Source: Mycobacterium sp. URHB0044
Lineage (GTDB): Bacteria; Actinomycetota; Actinomycetes; Mycobacteriales; Mycobacteriaceae
Direction: 5' to 3'
DNA length: 64,000 nucleotides
Assembly (NCBI RefSeq): GCF_000620625.1
Contig: NZ_JIAW01000013.1
Location: forward strand, 1-64,000
Shown here piece by piece: positions 52,224 through 61,088 of the stretch; position 1 is the first letter of the stretch; each line of letters begins with the position of its first letter. Under the pieces are notes generated by a model that saw nothing but the letters and a program-made list of their open reading frames with translations, did no database searches and was not told the origin of the DNA. The translations under genes were made by a program, and so were the position numbers.

Positions 52224-53161
52224 CGGGGCACCCCCTGATACTCGCGCAGGAACATGTCCTCCAGCGACGCCGGCGTCACGGTCAGTTCCTCGATGCCCAG
52301 TTCGGTGAGGTGTTCCATCGTGAAGTCCAGATCGTTGCGGTCGGCCGAGAACCGGACGTAGCCGTCTTGGCTGTCGAAGTCGTGTACGTACGGGACTTGT
52401 TGCAGCGCATTGGCGTCACCACGGGTGCGCACCGTGATCGTGGTGCGCATCAGGTGGCGCAACTCCTCGAGGGTGCCGGACTTCACCGCTCGGCCGGCGC
52501 GGATGATGGTCACGTTGTCGCACAGCTTCTCCACCTCGGCGAGGATGTGACTGGACAGCAGTACCGCGGCACCACGGTCGGCGACCTCTTGGACGCAGAC
52601 CTGAAACGCCTTCTCCATCAACGGATCCAGGCCCGAGGTGGGCTCGTCGAGGATGTAGAGTTCGGCGTTGGTCGAGAACGCGGCGACGAGCGCCACCTTC
52701 TGCCTGTTGCCCTTCGAATAGGTGCGCGCCTTCTTGTGCGGATCGAGTTCGAACCGTTCGATCAGCTGATCGCGGCGCCGGGTATCGACCCCGTTGCCGC
52801 GCAGGCGGGCCAGGAAGTCGATGGCCTGCAAGCCGGTCAGGTTGGGCCACAACGTCACGTCGCCGGGTACGTAGGCTATTCGCCTGTGCAGAGCGACGGC
52901 ATCGCGCCACGGATCGCCGCCGAGCAGCCGGACCGTGCCGCCGTCGGCGCGCAGCAGCCCGAGCAACACGCGGATGGTGGTGGACTTGCCCGCGCCGTTC
53001 GGCCCGAGGAAGCCGGTGATGTCGCCGGGCGCGACCGTCAGGTCGAGGCCGTCGAGCGCCTTGGTGCGGCCGAAAGACTTGGATAGACCGCGGATTTCGA
53101 CGGCGAGCTGGGAGTGGTTCGTCTCAGCCCGCTGTGGGGACCCGGTTGTCTGAGCCGTCAT
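52220..53161 (-). CDS. ABC exporter ATPase (Rv1218c type)
   Basis: A 313-residue ATPase. Walker A GPNGAGKSTT, Q-loop region, signature YSKGNRQKVAL (in place of LSGGQ), Walker B LYILDEPTSGLDP and the H-loop SSHIL. The last 80 residues are the C-terminal extension of drug exporters. ATG 53161 has AAGGAGAAGG upstream; the frame before it overlaps the TetR gene. Same operon as the TetR gene, whose end it overlaps by 38 bases. Confidence 0.94.
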   Translation of the reverse strand: MTAQTTGSPQRAETNHSQLAVEIRGLSKSFGRTKALDGLDLTVAPGDITGFLGPNGAGKSTTIRVLLGLLRADGGTVRLLGGDPWRDAVALHRRIAYVPGDVTLWPNLTGLQAIDFLARLRGNGVDTRRRDQLIERFELDPHKKARTYSKGNRQKVALVAAFSTNAELYILDEPTSGLDPLMEKAFQVCVQEVADRGAAVLLSSHILAEVEKLCDNVTIIRAGRAVKSGTLEELRHLMRTTITVRTRGDANALQQVPYVHDFDSQDGYVRFSADRNDLDFTMEHLTELGIEELTVTPASLEDMFLREYQGVPR

Positions 53162-53819
53162 CGCCTTCTCCTTCTTTGGATGTGAACGAAATGCCCTTCT
53201 CACGCGCTTCGAGGAACGCGTCGTACATCGTGGAATCCGTCATCAGGCCGTTGGTGTAGACCTCGAGGGCTGGCAACACCATCTCCTCGCCGTAGTCGCG
53301 CAGGACGGCGCGCAGATCGGTTGGCGTGTCGTGCATTTGGATGAACAGGAAGAATGCGCCGCCGCCGGTGAGGCCCAGGAACCTGGCACGGGCGCGCGGG
53401 TCGCGGCTGGGTTTCAGCGTGCCTGCGCGGACACCCGCTTCGAGGTACTCCTCGGCGTTGTCGAGCATCCGCTGCCAGAAGGCCTTGGCCAGGTCGCTGC
53501 CGGACTGCATGCTGCGCACCAGGTACGCCATCAACGGTGCGTACGACTCCATCTCGGCCATCTGCGCGAACCATGCCGCCGGATCGGATGTCGTGACGGA
53601 TTCGGTCTTCGCTCCGCGGATCTCCTCGGCGATGTAGTCGTCACACGCCTTGCGCAGACCCTCCTTGGACCCGAAGTGGTGGATCACCAGGGCGGCGGAC
53701 ACGCCCGCGGCCTCGGCGACGCGGCGCAGTCCGACGTTGAACCCGTGCTGGCCCCATTGGTCGATCGCGGCATCGCGGATCCGCGCGACGGCGGTCCGAT
53801 CGTCTGAGGCTGAACGCAT
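53124..53819 (-). CDS. TetR-family repressor of the ABC exporter (Rv1219c type)
   Basis: A 231-residue TetR regulator. The N-terminal HTH (AAIDQWGQHGFNVGLRRVAEAAGVSAALVIHHFGSKEGL region, residues 17-55) is followed by a helical ligand domain. ATG 53819 matches the family start and lies inside a large dyad, which fits a leaderless or very short leader mRNA under autorepression. The gene heads tetR - ATPase - permease - two methyltransferases. In M. tuberculosis Rv1219c represses the same exporter (memory). Confidence 0.93.
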   Translation of the reverse strand: MRSASDDRTAVARIRDAAIDQWGQHGFNVGLRRVAEAAGVSAALVIHHFGSKEGLRKACDDYIAEEIRGAKTESVTTSDPAAWFAQMAEMESYAPLMAYLVRSMQSGSDLAKAFWQRMLDNAEEYLEAGVRAGTLKPSRDPRARARFLGLTGGGAFFLFIQMHDTPTDLRAVLRDYGEEMVLPALEVYTNGLMTDSTMYDAFLEAREKGISFTSKEGEGDDGSDNRVPTAG

Positions 53820-53845
53820 GTTTAGTATGCTAAACACGCGTTCAG
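53810..53845. promoter_or_regulatory. 36-bp dyad operator over the tetR start
   Basis: Outer arms CTGAACGC (53810-53817) and GCGTTCAG (53838-53845) and inner arms TGTTTAG (53819-53825) and CTAAACA (53830-53836) share one centre at 53827.5. The start codon of the TetR gene is 53819-53817. Such a long, double-armed dyad can bind two TetR dimers. Confidence 0.65.
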
Positions 53846-53929
53846 TCGAGGGTCAAGCGTCTGCCCATCAAGAACCCGTAAAGATCGCGAAAATCAGAAC
53901 TCCGCCAGCGCCGCGGCGAGAGGGGATGG

Positions 53930-54589
53930 TCAGTCGCGGGCGGCGGCGAGAAGACCGTCGCCGAGGGGGACCAGCACCGGAGTCAGCCGCTCGTCCTCGG
54001 CGATCAGGCGCGCGGCCTCCCGCACGGCGCTGACCTCCTTGTCGGCGGCGTTCGCGTCGCCGGCTCGGCCACCGAGGGCGGCGCGGTGCAGCACGATCGC
54101 CCCGCCCGAGCGCAACAGCCGCACGCCTTCGACGACGAATTGCGGTTGATCGACCGGGTCGGCGTCGATGAACACCAGGTCGTACGAGTCGTCGGCCAGG
54201 CGGGTGAGCACGTCTTGGGCGCGGCCGCTGATCAGCCGCGTCCGGGACGGCCCGATGCCCGCCTCGGCGAATGCCTGCTTGGCCAGCCGCTGATGCTCGG
54301 GTTCGACGTCGATGGTGGTCAGCACCCCGTCGTCACGCATTCCCGACAGCAGCCACAGCCCGCTGACTCCGGCGCCGGTGCCCACCTCGACCACGGACTT
54401 GGCCCCGGCCAGCTTCGCCAGCACGCTCAACAACGCACCGACGGCAGGGGTGACGGCACCAGCTCCGCTGTCGTCGGCACGCTCCCGGGCGGCCGCGGTG
54501 ATCGCGTCCTCGGTGATCGACTGCTCGGCATGCCTCACGATCGATTCGGCGCGACTGGGCCGTGCCTGACTCTCGCCGGTGCTGCCCAT
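53930..54589 (-). CDS. O-methyltransferase, caffeoyl-CoA/COMT-like (Rv1220c type)
   Basis: A 219-residue class I SAM-dependent methyltransferase: VVEVGTGAGVSGLWLLSGM (SAM motif I), TTIDVEPEHQRLAKQAFAEAG, YDLVFIDADPVDQ (metal/base motif) and GGAIVLHRAALGG. Similar proteins methylate catechols. TACGCT lies 6 bases before the ATG on the minus strand, so it is probably leaderless. The frame runs further upstream to 55006, opposite sigE, and that part is not coding. Confidence 0.93.
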   Translation of the reverse strand: MGSTGESQARPSRAESIVRHAEQSITEDAITAAARERADDSGAGAVTPAVGALLSVLAKLAGAKSVVEVGTGAGVSGLWLLSGMRDDGVLTTIDVEPEHQRLAKQAFAEAGIGPSRTRLISGRAQDVLTRLADDSYDLVFIDADPVDQPQFVVEGVRLLRSGGAIVLHRAALGGRAGDANAADKEVSAVREAARLIAEDERLTPVLVPLGDGLLAAARD

Positions 54590-54704
54590 GCCCGCAGCGT
54601 AAGGGAACCCGATTCGCCCACGCGGCGACACGCCCGCGCGGGGCCATGGGAATCCCCCGTCGCGCCCGCAGTTTGCCCAGCTCGCGTATGGGGTAGCCCG
54701 CTTT

Positions 54705-54720
54705 CTCAGGAAATGTTCAG
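54705..54720 (+). promoter_or_regulatory. CTCAG-N6-TTCAG repeat upstream of sigE
   Basis: CTCAG (54705-54709) and TTCAG (54716-54720) repeat with an 11-base period 45 bases before the sigE ATG. MprA of mycobacteria binds such tandem half-sites and activates sigE, so this is a likely MprA box (inference). Confidence 0.45.
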
Positions 54721-54764
54721 TTTGCTCATATGCCAAGCTCACCAGGGTCGGAAAAGGTACTCGC

Positions 54765-55544
54765 ATGGGATACGACGGAAGCGGCCGACCACGGAATAAC
54801 CATGGAGCGGATACCGTTGCCGCCGATGTGGAGCCGACAACCCGCAATGCCGGCTCAGTTAGTGATCTGGAGGATCCGACGACCACCACCTCGACGCCCG
54901 TTTTCATGGCACACCTCGAGCAGGCCGGCGACGGCGATTGGGTTGAGCCGTCCGACGAGTTGACCGGCACTGCCGTGTTCGATGCGACCGGTGACATGGC
55001 CGCCATGCCGTCGTGGGACGAGCTGGTCCGCCAGCACGCCGACCGCGTCTACCGCCTGGCCTACCGGTTGTCGGGTAACCAGCACGACGCCGAGGACCTG
55101 ACCCAGGAAACGTTCATCCGGGTGTTCCGGTCCGTCCAGAACTACCAGCCCGGCACGTTCGAGGGCTGGCTGCACCGCATCACCACGAACCTGTTCCTCG
55201 ACATGGTTCGTCGCCGCAGCCGCATCCGGATGGAAGCCCTCCCCGAGGACTACGACCGCGTGCCCGCAGAGGACCCGAACCCCGAGCAGATCTATCACGA
55301 CTCACGGTTGGGCCCGGACCTGCAGGCCGCGCTCGACTCGCTGCCGCCGGAGTTCCGCGCCGCCGTGGTCCTGTGCGACATCGAAGGTCTGTCCTACGAG
55401 GAGATCGGCGCCACCCTCGGCGTCAAGCTCGGCACCGTGCGCAGCCGTATTCACCGCGGCCGGCAGGCCTTGCGCGACTACCTGGCCAGCCACCCGGACA
55501 CCTATTCCGACGCCGGATCCGACACGCAGGTCAAATCCGCCTGA
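54765..55544 (+). CDS. sigE: ECF sigma factor SigE
   Basis: A 259-residue sigma factor for envelope stress. Region 2 (DELVRQHADRVYRLAYRLSGNQHDAEDLTQETFIRVFRS in pattern, bases about 55020-55135) and region 4 (LPPEFRAAVVLCDIEGLSYEEIGATLGVKLGTVRSRIHRGRQALRDYL region) match M. tuberculosis SigE almost word for word as I recall. Only the first 45 residues differ, and M. tuberculosis SigE has several start sites; ATG 54765 is taken, ATG 54906 (MAHLEQ) being an internal alternative. rseA, its anti-sigma, follows. Confidence 0.95.
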   Translation: MGYDGSGRPRNNHGADTVAADVEPTTRNAGSVSDLEDPTTTTSTPVFMAHLEQAGDGDWVEPSDELTGTAVFDATGDMAAMPSWDELVRQHADRVYRLAYRLSGNQHDAEDLTQETFIRVFRSVQNYQPGTFEGWLHRITTNLFLDMVRRRSRIRMEALPEDYDRVPAEDPNPEQIYHDSRLGPDLQAALDSLPPEFRAAVVLCDIEGLSYEEIGATLGVKLGTVRSRIHRGRQALRDYLASHPDTYSDAGSDTQVKSA

Positions 55545-55636
55545 CGTTCACAGGTGTCGGGTCCGCCTGTCCGCGCTACATTCAAGGTAGGGAAGTAGTT
55601 CAATTCGTGATGCGAGCGAACGAAGGGGAGTGGGTG

Positions 55637-56032
55637 ATGGTCGACCCGGGAGACGTGTTCCGTCGCGCACTCTCGTGGCTACCAGCCCATTTTGCGTCGC
55701 AGAGCGACGCGCCCGTCGGTCCTCGCCGCTTCGGATCCACCGAGCACCTGTCGATCGAGGCCGTCGCCGCCTTCGTGGACGGCGAGCTGACCATGAAGTC
55801 GCACCTGCGCGCAGCGACCCATCTGTCGCTCTGTCCACAGTGTGCAGCCGAGGTCGAGGCCCAAGGTCAGGCCCGTAGTGCTTTGCGGGACTCCTGCCCG
55901 ATCGTCGTGCCCAGTTCGTTGCTTGGCATGTTGTCGCAGATCCCGCATCATCCGCCGCCCGATCCGCCCGTTGAGTCGGAGGATCGGCAGTTTGCTGAAG
56001 GGACCATGCGGGCCCGTCGTAAGCGCCGGTAG
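55637..56032 (+). CDS. rseA: Anti-sigma-E factor RseA (zinc anti-sigma)
   Basis: A 131-residue soluble ZAS-domain protein that holds SigE. The H62-x3-C66-x2-C69 motif binds zinc. FASQSDAPVGPRRFGSTEHLSIEA is close to the M. tuberculosis protein; the Thr in STEHLS corresponds to the site PknB phosphorylates there before Clp degradation (memory). ATG 55637 is chosen with AAGGGGAG 6 bases upstream; the preceding open frame is not coding. A hairpin separates it from htrA. Confidence 0.93.
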   Translation: MVDPGDVFRRALSWLPAHFASQSDAPVGPRRFGSTEHLSIEAVAAFVDGELTMKSHLRAATHLSLCPQCAAEVEAQGQARSALRDSCPIVVPSSLLGMLSQIPHHPPPDPPVESEDRQFAEGTMRARRKRR

Positions 56033-56054
56033 GCTGGAGCTGCGTTGATCGTCT

Positions 56055-56077
56055 GCGGCCGCCGGGTTGGCGGCCGC
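56055..56077 (+). terminator. Perfect hairpin between rseA and htrA
   Basis: GCGGCCGCC (56055-56063), loop GGGTT, GGCGGCCGC (56069-56077), followed by TCTAATGG. A nine-pair GC stem could lower read-through from sigE-rseA into htrA-tatB, or protect the mRNA. No U-tract. Confidence 0.5.
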
Positions 56078-56098
56078 TCTAATGGAGAGTGACTACGG

Positions 56099-57589
56099 GT
56101 GACCAATCAGGACCAGTCCGGTAACGGCAACCGTCTGGCACCACGCCCGGTGTCGCGACCGCCCGTCGATCCCGCGGCGTCGCGCGCGTTCGGCAGGCCC
56201 GACGGTTTCCAGGGTTCGTTCCTCGGCGCCGACAAGCACCGTGACCAGGGCGCCTACACGCCCGTCGACCTCGCGCCCGACCCCGTCCTCGCCGACGCCT
56301 TCGGCCCGCAGAACGGCAGCGGCGAGTCGCTGCAGCGCCACCCCGCCGACGCAGGCGCGTTGGACGCCGAGAACGAGCCGCCGGAGCAACCCGCCGACCC
56401 GTGGCGCGATCCGAACGCCGCCCCGTCGCTGGGCACCCCCGCAGTGCCGCCGTCGTCTCCGACCGTCGCACTGGCCCCGGTCGGAAAGCTGGGCGTCCGT
56501 GACGTGCTCTTCGGCGGCAAGGTCTCCTGGCTGGCACTGGGCACCCTGCTGATCATCGCCATCGTCATCGCGTTCATCGGTGGCTGGGTCGGCAACAAGA
56601 CAGCAGAAACCGTCGAGGCGTTCACCACGTCGAAGGTGACGCTGGAGACGGACAACAACCCGGAGGCGCCGGCGGGCCGGTTCGCGACGGTCGCGTCCGC
56701 GGTCGCCGACTCGGTGGTGACCATCGAGGCCGTCAGCGACAACGAGGGCTCGCAGGGTTCGGGCGTCGTCGTCGACGGCCGCGGCTACATCGTCACCAAC
56801 AACCACGTCATCTCCGAAGCTGCCAGCAATCCCAGTGCGTACAAGATCACCGTGGTGTTCAACGACGGCAAGGAAGTGCCCGCCAACCTGGTGGGCCGCG
56901 ATCCGAAGACCGACCTGGCCGTGCTGAAGGTCGACAACGTCGACAACCTCGTCGTCGCGCGCTTCGGCGATTCCGAGAAGGTCAAGGTCGGCGAGGAAGT
57001 CATCGCTGCGGGCGCTCCGCTGGGCCTGCGCAGCACCGTCACGCACGGCATCGTCAGCGCCCTGCACCGGCCGGTTCCGTTGTCCGGTGACGGCTCCGAC
57101 ACCGACACGGTGATCGACGGTATCCAGACCGACGCGTCGATCAACCACGGCAACTCCGGTGGCCCGCTGATCAACATGAGCTCCGAGATCATCGGCATCA
57201 ACACAGCCGGTAAGTCCTTGTCCGACAGCGCAAGTGGGTTGGGCTTCGCGATCCCCGTCAACGAGGTCAAGGACGTAGTCCAAACCCTGATCAAGGATGG
57301 CAAGGTCTCGCATCCGACCCTCGGCCTGAACGCCGTTTCGGTCAGCAACTCCGTCGCCTCCGGTGCGCTGATCAAGAACGTCGTGGCCGGCGGGCCCGCC
57401 GACCGGGCGGGCATCCTCGAGAACGACGTCGTGGTGAAGGTGGGCAACCGCAAGGTGGCCGACGCCGACGAGATGGTGGTCGCGGTACGTCAGCTCAAGA
57501 TCGGCCAGGACGCGCCGATCGAGGTGGTCCGCGACGGCCGTCCCGTCACCCTGATCGTCAACCCCGGCCCCGACAACCCTGCCGCGTAG
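56099..57589 (+). CDS. htrA: Membrane-anchored HtrA/DegP-type serine protease
   Basis: A 496-residue protein. A 130-residue Pro-rich cytoplasmic part leads to one membrane segment near residues 150-165 (LALGTLLIIAIVIAFIGGW), so the protease faces outward. Catalytic triad H236 (NNHVI), D272 (TDLAVL) and S353 (HGNSGGPL), then one PDZ domain at the end. It degrades misfolded envelope proteins; the gene is essential in M. tuberculosis (memory). GTG 56099 is the start. tatB follows after 2 bases. Confidence 0.94.
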   Translation: MTNQDQSGNGNRLAPRPVSRPPVDPAASRAFGRPDGFQGSFLGADKHRDQGAYTPVDLAPDPVLADAFGPQNGSGESLQRHPADAGALDAENEPPEQPADPWRDPNAAPSLGTPAVPPSSPTVALAPVGKLGVRDVLFGGKVSWLALGTLLIIAIVIAFIGGWVGNKTAETVEAFTTSKVTLETDNNPEAPAGRFATVASAVADSVVTIEAVSDNEGSQGSGVVVDGRGYIVTNNHVISEAASNPSAYKITVVFNDGKEVPANLVGRDPKTDLAVLKVDNVDNLVVARFGDSEKVKVGEEVIAAGAPLGLRSTVTHGIVSALHRPVPLSGDGSDTDTVIDGIQTDASINHGNSGGPLINMSSEIIGINTAGKSLSDSASGLGFAIPVNEVKDVVQTLIKDGKVSHPTLGLNAVSVSNSVASGALIKNVVAGGPADRAGILENDVVVKVGNRKVADADEMVVAVRQLKIGQDAPIEVVRDGRPVTLIVNPGPDNPAA

Positions 57590-57591
57590 TC

Positions 57592-57981
57592 ATGTTCGGC
57601 AACGTCGGCTGGGGTGAGATGCTCGTGCTGGTGGTCGCCGGTCTGGTGATCCTCGGCCCGGAACGGCTGCCCGGCGCAATCCGCTGGACGACGGGTGCCA
57701 TCAAGCAGGCCCGCGAATACCTCAGCGGCGCGACCAGTCAGTTGCGTGAGGACCTCGGCCCCGAGTTCGAGGATCTGCGTCAGCCGCTCAGCGAGCTGCA
57801 GAAGCTGCGGGGCATGACGCCGCGCGCCGCCCTGACCAAGCACCTGTTCGACGGCGACGACTCGTTCATCACCGGCAACTTCGAGAAGCCAGTCTCGGCA
57901 ACGCCTCCGACACCTCCGACGCCCCCTGCGGCCAAGCCTGAGCCGCCTGCCACGACGCCGTTCGACAGCGACGCAACCTAG
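57592..57981 (+). CDS. tatB: Twin-arginine translocase subunit TatB
   Basis: A 129-residue protein with the TatB start FGNVGWGEMLVLVVAGLVILGPERLPG: one short membrane helix, the conserved Gly-Pro hinge, an amphipathic helix and a Pro-rich acidic tail. It recognises folded Tat substrates with TatC (encoded elsewhere). Two bases separate it from htrA, so they are one operon. It is convergent with mrp. Confidence 0.95.
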   Translation: MFGNVGWGEMLVLVVAGLVILGPERLPGAIRWTTGAIKQAREYLSGATSQLREDLGPEFEDLRQPLSELQKLRGMTPRAALTKHLFDGDDSFITGNFEKPVSATPPTPPTPPAAKPEPPATTPFDSDAT

Positions 57982-57985
57982 CTCG

Positions 57986-59128
57986 CTAGCGGCCAGCCGG
58001 GTCCAGGCCCAGCGACATCCCGGCCAACCCCCGCTTGCGCGACGACAATGCGTCGGCGACCTTGCGCAGTTCCTTGCCTGCGGCGGAGTCGGGGGCACTG
58101 AGCACCAGCGGGACACCCGTATCGCCCGCGGCGACCAATGCCGGGTCGAGCGGGATCTGACCGAGCAGGGGCACGTCGGCGCCCACCGCGCGGGACAGGC
58201 TTTCGGCCACCAGCGCGCCGCCGCCCTCGCCGAACAGGTTCATCGTGGTGCCGTCGGGCAGCAGCAGGCCCGACATGTTCTCCACCACGCCGACGATCTT
58301 CTGGCGGGTCTGCAGCGCAATGGCTCCGGCACGTTCGGCGACCTCGGCGGCGGCCAACTGCGGCGTGGTCACCACCAGGATCTCGGCGCCAGGAATCAAC
58401 TGCGACACCGAGATCGCGATGTCACCCGTCCCCGGCGGCAGATCGAGCAGCAGCACGTCCAGGTCGCCCCAGTACACGTCGGCGAGGAACTGCTGCAACG
58501 CGCGATGCAGCATCGGCCCGCGCCACACGACCGGAGTGTTGCCTTGGGTGAACATGGCGATCGAGATCACCCGCACGTCGTGCGCGATGGGCGGCAGGAT
58601 CATCGACTCCACCTGGGTGGGCCGGTCCTCGGTGCCCATCATGCGGGGCACGGAGTGGCCGTAGATGTCGGCGTCGAGCACGCCGACCGACAAACCGCGT
58701 GCCGCCATGGCGGCAGCCAGATTGACGGTGACGCTTGACTTGCCGACGCCGCCCTTGCCCGACGCCACCGCGTAGACGCGGGTCAGCGAGCCGGGCTGGG
58801 CGAAGGGGATGACGGGTTCGCGGGAGTCGCCGCGCAGCAGCTTGCGCAGCTCGGCGCGCTGCTCGTCGTTCATCACGTCGAGGGTGACCTTCACCGCGCC
58901 CGTACCGGGAACGTCGGCGGCGGCGGCGCTCACGCGGTCGGTGATCTCGCTCTTCTTGGGGCACGCCGAGGTGGTCAGGTAGATCTCGACGTGCACGCCG
59001 GCATCGTCGTCGACGGTGACGTTCTTGACCATGCCGACTTCGGTGATCGGCCTGCGCAGCTCGGGGTCGATGACCTTGCCGAGCGCAGAGCGAACCGCGG
59101 ATTCGAGGTCGGTAGGTGTAGGAGACAT
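57986..59128 (-). CDS. mrp: Mrp/ApbC-type Fe-S cluster carrier ATPase
   Basis: A 380-residue P-loop protein. The N-terminal MIP18-type domain (VRSALGKVIDPELRRPITEVGMV) carries one Cys (TSACPKK). The ParA/MinD-like domain has the deviant Walker A SGKGGVGKSS (residues 123-132) and DLPPGTGD. The CxxC cluster motif of the E. coli type is missing in the ENMSGLLLPDG segment, as I recall for M. tuberculosis Mrp too. TAGACT lies 8 bases before the ATG, suggesting a leaderless start. Confidence 0.93.
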   Translation of the reverse strand: MSPTPTDLESAVRSALGKVIDPELRRPITEVGMVKNVTVDDDAGVHVEIYLTTSACPKKSEITDRVSAAAADVPGTGAVKVTLDVMNDEQRAELRKLLRGDSREPVIPFAQPGSLTRVYAVASGKGGVGKSSVTVNLAAAMAARGLSVGVLDADIYGHSVPRMMGTEDRPTQVESMILPPIAHDVRVISIAMFTQGNTPVVWRGPMLHRALQQFLADVYWGDLDVLLLDLPPGTGDIAISVSQLIPGAEILVVTTPQLAAAEVAERAGAIALQTRQKIVGVVENMSGLLLPDGTTMNLFGEGGGALVAESLSRAVGADVPLLGQIPLDPALVAAGDTGVPLVLSAPDSAAGKELRKVADALSSRKRGLAGMSLGLDPAGR

Positions 59129-59171
59129 CGTCTCCGAGTCTAGGCCGCGTGCAACGGCCGACCGGGAGCGG

Positions 59172-60446
59172 TCAGGCCACGGGGCCCGGTGCAGGCCCGG
59201 TCGGCACCATGACGGGCGCCGGTTCGGGGGGCGGGGCGAACGGCAGGGGCGCCGGAGGTGGCGGTGGTGGGAACAGCGGTGGCGGGAACGGCGGAGGCGG
59301 CGCGAACGGTGCCGGAGGCAGCCCGAACGGTGCAGGCGGCGCCACCGGAAGCGCGGCGGTCGGCGTCGCCGGCAGCTGTTGCCCCAGGCAGAACACCGCG
59401 CAGTTCTGCGGGGGTGCCTGCAGTGCGTCCGCCGGACCGGGAAGCGGACCCGGTGCGGGACCGAGCCGGCCGGCCATCTCGGGCATCATCGTCAAGAGCG
59501 CCAGCGGGTCCGTGGCAGGCAGTCCCGCCGCATTGAGCGGTAGGCCGGGACCCAAACCCTCTGGGTTGGCGTCGAGGTGCGCGTCGCCGAGGGCAGGTAC
59601 CGGCCCGGTCAGCGGCGGCAGGTCGAGCGGAACCACGCCGGTGGCGTAGGCCGCGGCCCAGCCCAGCACGTTGCGGGCATAGGGCACCGAGTTGTTGTAG
59701 CGCAGGATGGCTGCCATCACCTGGGACGGATCACGCAGGTTGAGGTTGCCGCTGCACAGGTAGCGCGCGGCGGCGAGCGTCGAGTCGTACAGGTTCTGCA
59801 CGTCGGCCTTGCCGTCGCCGTCACCGTCGGAGGCGTAGCGAGCCCACGTGCCTGGCAGGAACTGCATCGGGCCCATGGCGCGCGCATAGGTGACCCGCCC
59901 GGCCTGCACGCTCTGCACGATGACCTCGTTGCCTGCCAGCGTGCCGTCGAGGGAAGGTCCGTAGATGGGGCTGACGGGCGTACCACGGGAATCGGTGGCG
60001 CCGCCGTTGGCGTGCATCGACTCGATGCGGCCGATGCCGGCCAGCAGGTTCCAGCTGATGCCGCATCCAGGGACGGCGCCCGCCATCATGCGCTCGGCGT
60101 TCTGGTAGGCGTTCAGCGCCATCGCTGGAATACGAAGGCTGCCTGGGGCATTCACCACGATCGACGGCGGTGGGGCGGAGGTGCCAGGGGACGCGAAGCG
60201 GAACGGGGCGGGCCGCTTGATGGCGGCGACGACGGTGGCTCCCGAATCGTCGCCGGTGCTGGCGACGGCGGCCAGCGGGGTAATCCCGTTGTCGCCCATG
60301 GAGGTGTGACCGGTGTGCGACGACGCGCCGACCGCTCCGGCGAGCACCATCGGGGCGAGCACCGCGACGCCGAAGGCAGGCGTCCGCATGACGCGCTCCA
60401 CGCGACGCCGCACCTTCGCGAAGGCGTCGCTTCCGCCTATGGGCAC
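59172..60446 (-). CDS. Secreted lytic transglycosylase (MltB-like) with Pro-rich tail
   Basis: A 424-residue protein. One N-terminal hydrophobic segment (about 25-42) acts as signal or anchor. The catalytic domain, about residues 110-270, has GISWNLLAGIGRIESMHANGG with the catalytic Glu in RIES, ARAMGPMQFLPGTWARY and AAARYLCSG-x-LNLRD, as in MltB/SLT_2 enzymes cutting the glycan chains of peptidoglycan. The last 90 residues are mostly Pro/Ala. Counterpart of Rv1230c (memory). Confidence 0.92.
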   Translation of the reverse strand: MPIGGSDAFAKVRRRVERVMRTPAFGVAVLAPMVLAGAVGASSHTGHTSMGDNGITPLAAVASTGDDSGATVVAAIKRPAPFRFASPGTSAPPPSIVVNAPGSLRIPAMALNAYQNAERMMAGAVPGCGISWNLLAGIGRIESMHANGGATDSRGTPVSPIYGPSLDGTLAGNEVIVQSVQAGRVTYARAMGPMQFLPGTWARYASDGDGDGKADVQNLYDSTLAAARYLCSGNLNLRDPSQVMAAILRYNNSVPYARNVLGWAAAYATGVVPLDLPPLTGPVPALGDAHLDANPEGLGPGLPLNAAGLPATDPLALLTMMPEMAGRLGPAPGPLPGPADALQAPPQNCAVFCLGQQLPATPTAALPVAPPAPFGLPPAPFAPPPPFPPPLFPPPPPPAPLPFAPPPEPAPVMVPTGPAPGPVA

Positions 60447-60536
60447 TCAACCGTCCTAGCGTGATCGAGCAACGTTGTGAACCAAGTCACCATACCTACT
60501 GAAGATTGTTGCGTTGCAGCAATGCCCGACCACGTT

Positions 60537-61088
60537 TCAGCTCAGTCGCTTGGACCGTTTGTCCGCACCGTCGACCTTGCCCGGTTTCTCCTTGCCCGCG
60601 CCGTCCTGCGGGGGCCGCAGCTCGTTGATCAGCTCACGCAATTCCTCGAGTTCACGGCGAAGGTAATCACGCGTGGCGACCTCGCCGACGGCCAGTCGCA
60701 ACGCCGCCAATTCGCGGGCCAGGTACTCGGTGTCGGCCTTGGTCTGCTCGGCACGGCGCCGGTCCTCCTCGAGTGCCACCCGGTCGCGGTTCTCCTGTCG
60801 GTTCTGCGCCAGCAGGATCAATGGCGCGGCGTAGGCCGCCTGCGTGGAGAAGGCCAGGTTGAGCAGGATGAACGGATACGGGTCCCAGCGCAGCGTCACC
60901 GCGAACAGGTTCAGCAGGATCCACACCACCACGAACACGGTCTGGATCGCCAGGTAGCGCCCAGTGCCGAGGAATCGGGCGAAGGACTCGCCGAAGCGGC
61001 CGGCGGCCTCGACGTCGAACTGCGGCGTGAACCGTCGTCGCGACGTGCGCGGCGTGTCGAGCCGTTGGCGGGCCGACAGGTCGCTCAC
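60537..61088 (-). CDS. DUF1003 membrane protein
   Basis: A 183-residue protein: a soluble N-terminus, two membrane spans with a WDPYPFILLNLAFSTQAAYAAPLILLAQNRQ DUF1003 core (bases about 60880-60785), and a long charged coiled-coil tail with ENRDR and repeated Glu/Arg. Family function unknown. Overlaps the stop of the MgtE-N gene by four bases, so it is coupled to it. The 90 bases on its 3' side hold no gene. Confidence 0.92.
   Translation of the reverse strand: MSDLSARQRLDTPRTSRRRFTPQFDVEAAGRFGESFARFLGTGRYLAIQTVFVVVWILLNLFAVTLRWDPYPFILLNLAFSTQAAYAAPLILLAQNRQENRDRVALEEDRRRAEQTKADTEYLARELAALRLAVGEVATRDYLRRELEELRELINELRPPQDGAGKEKPGKVDGADKRSKRLS

Noticed and set aside
53930..55006. Extension of the O-methyltransferase gene to a start opposite sigE
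   Set aside because: The added 139 residues have no similarity to the family and lie antisense to sigE; ATG 54589 with a -10 box fits.
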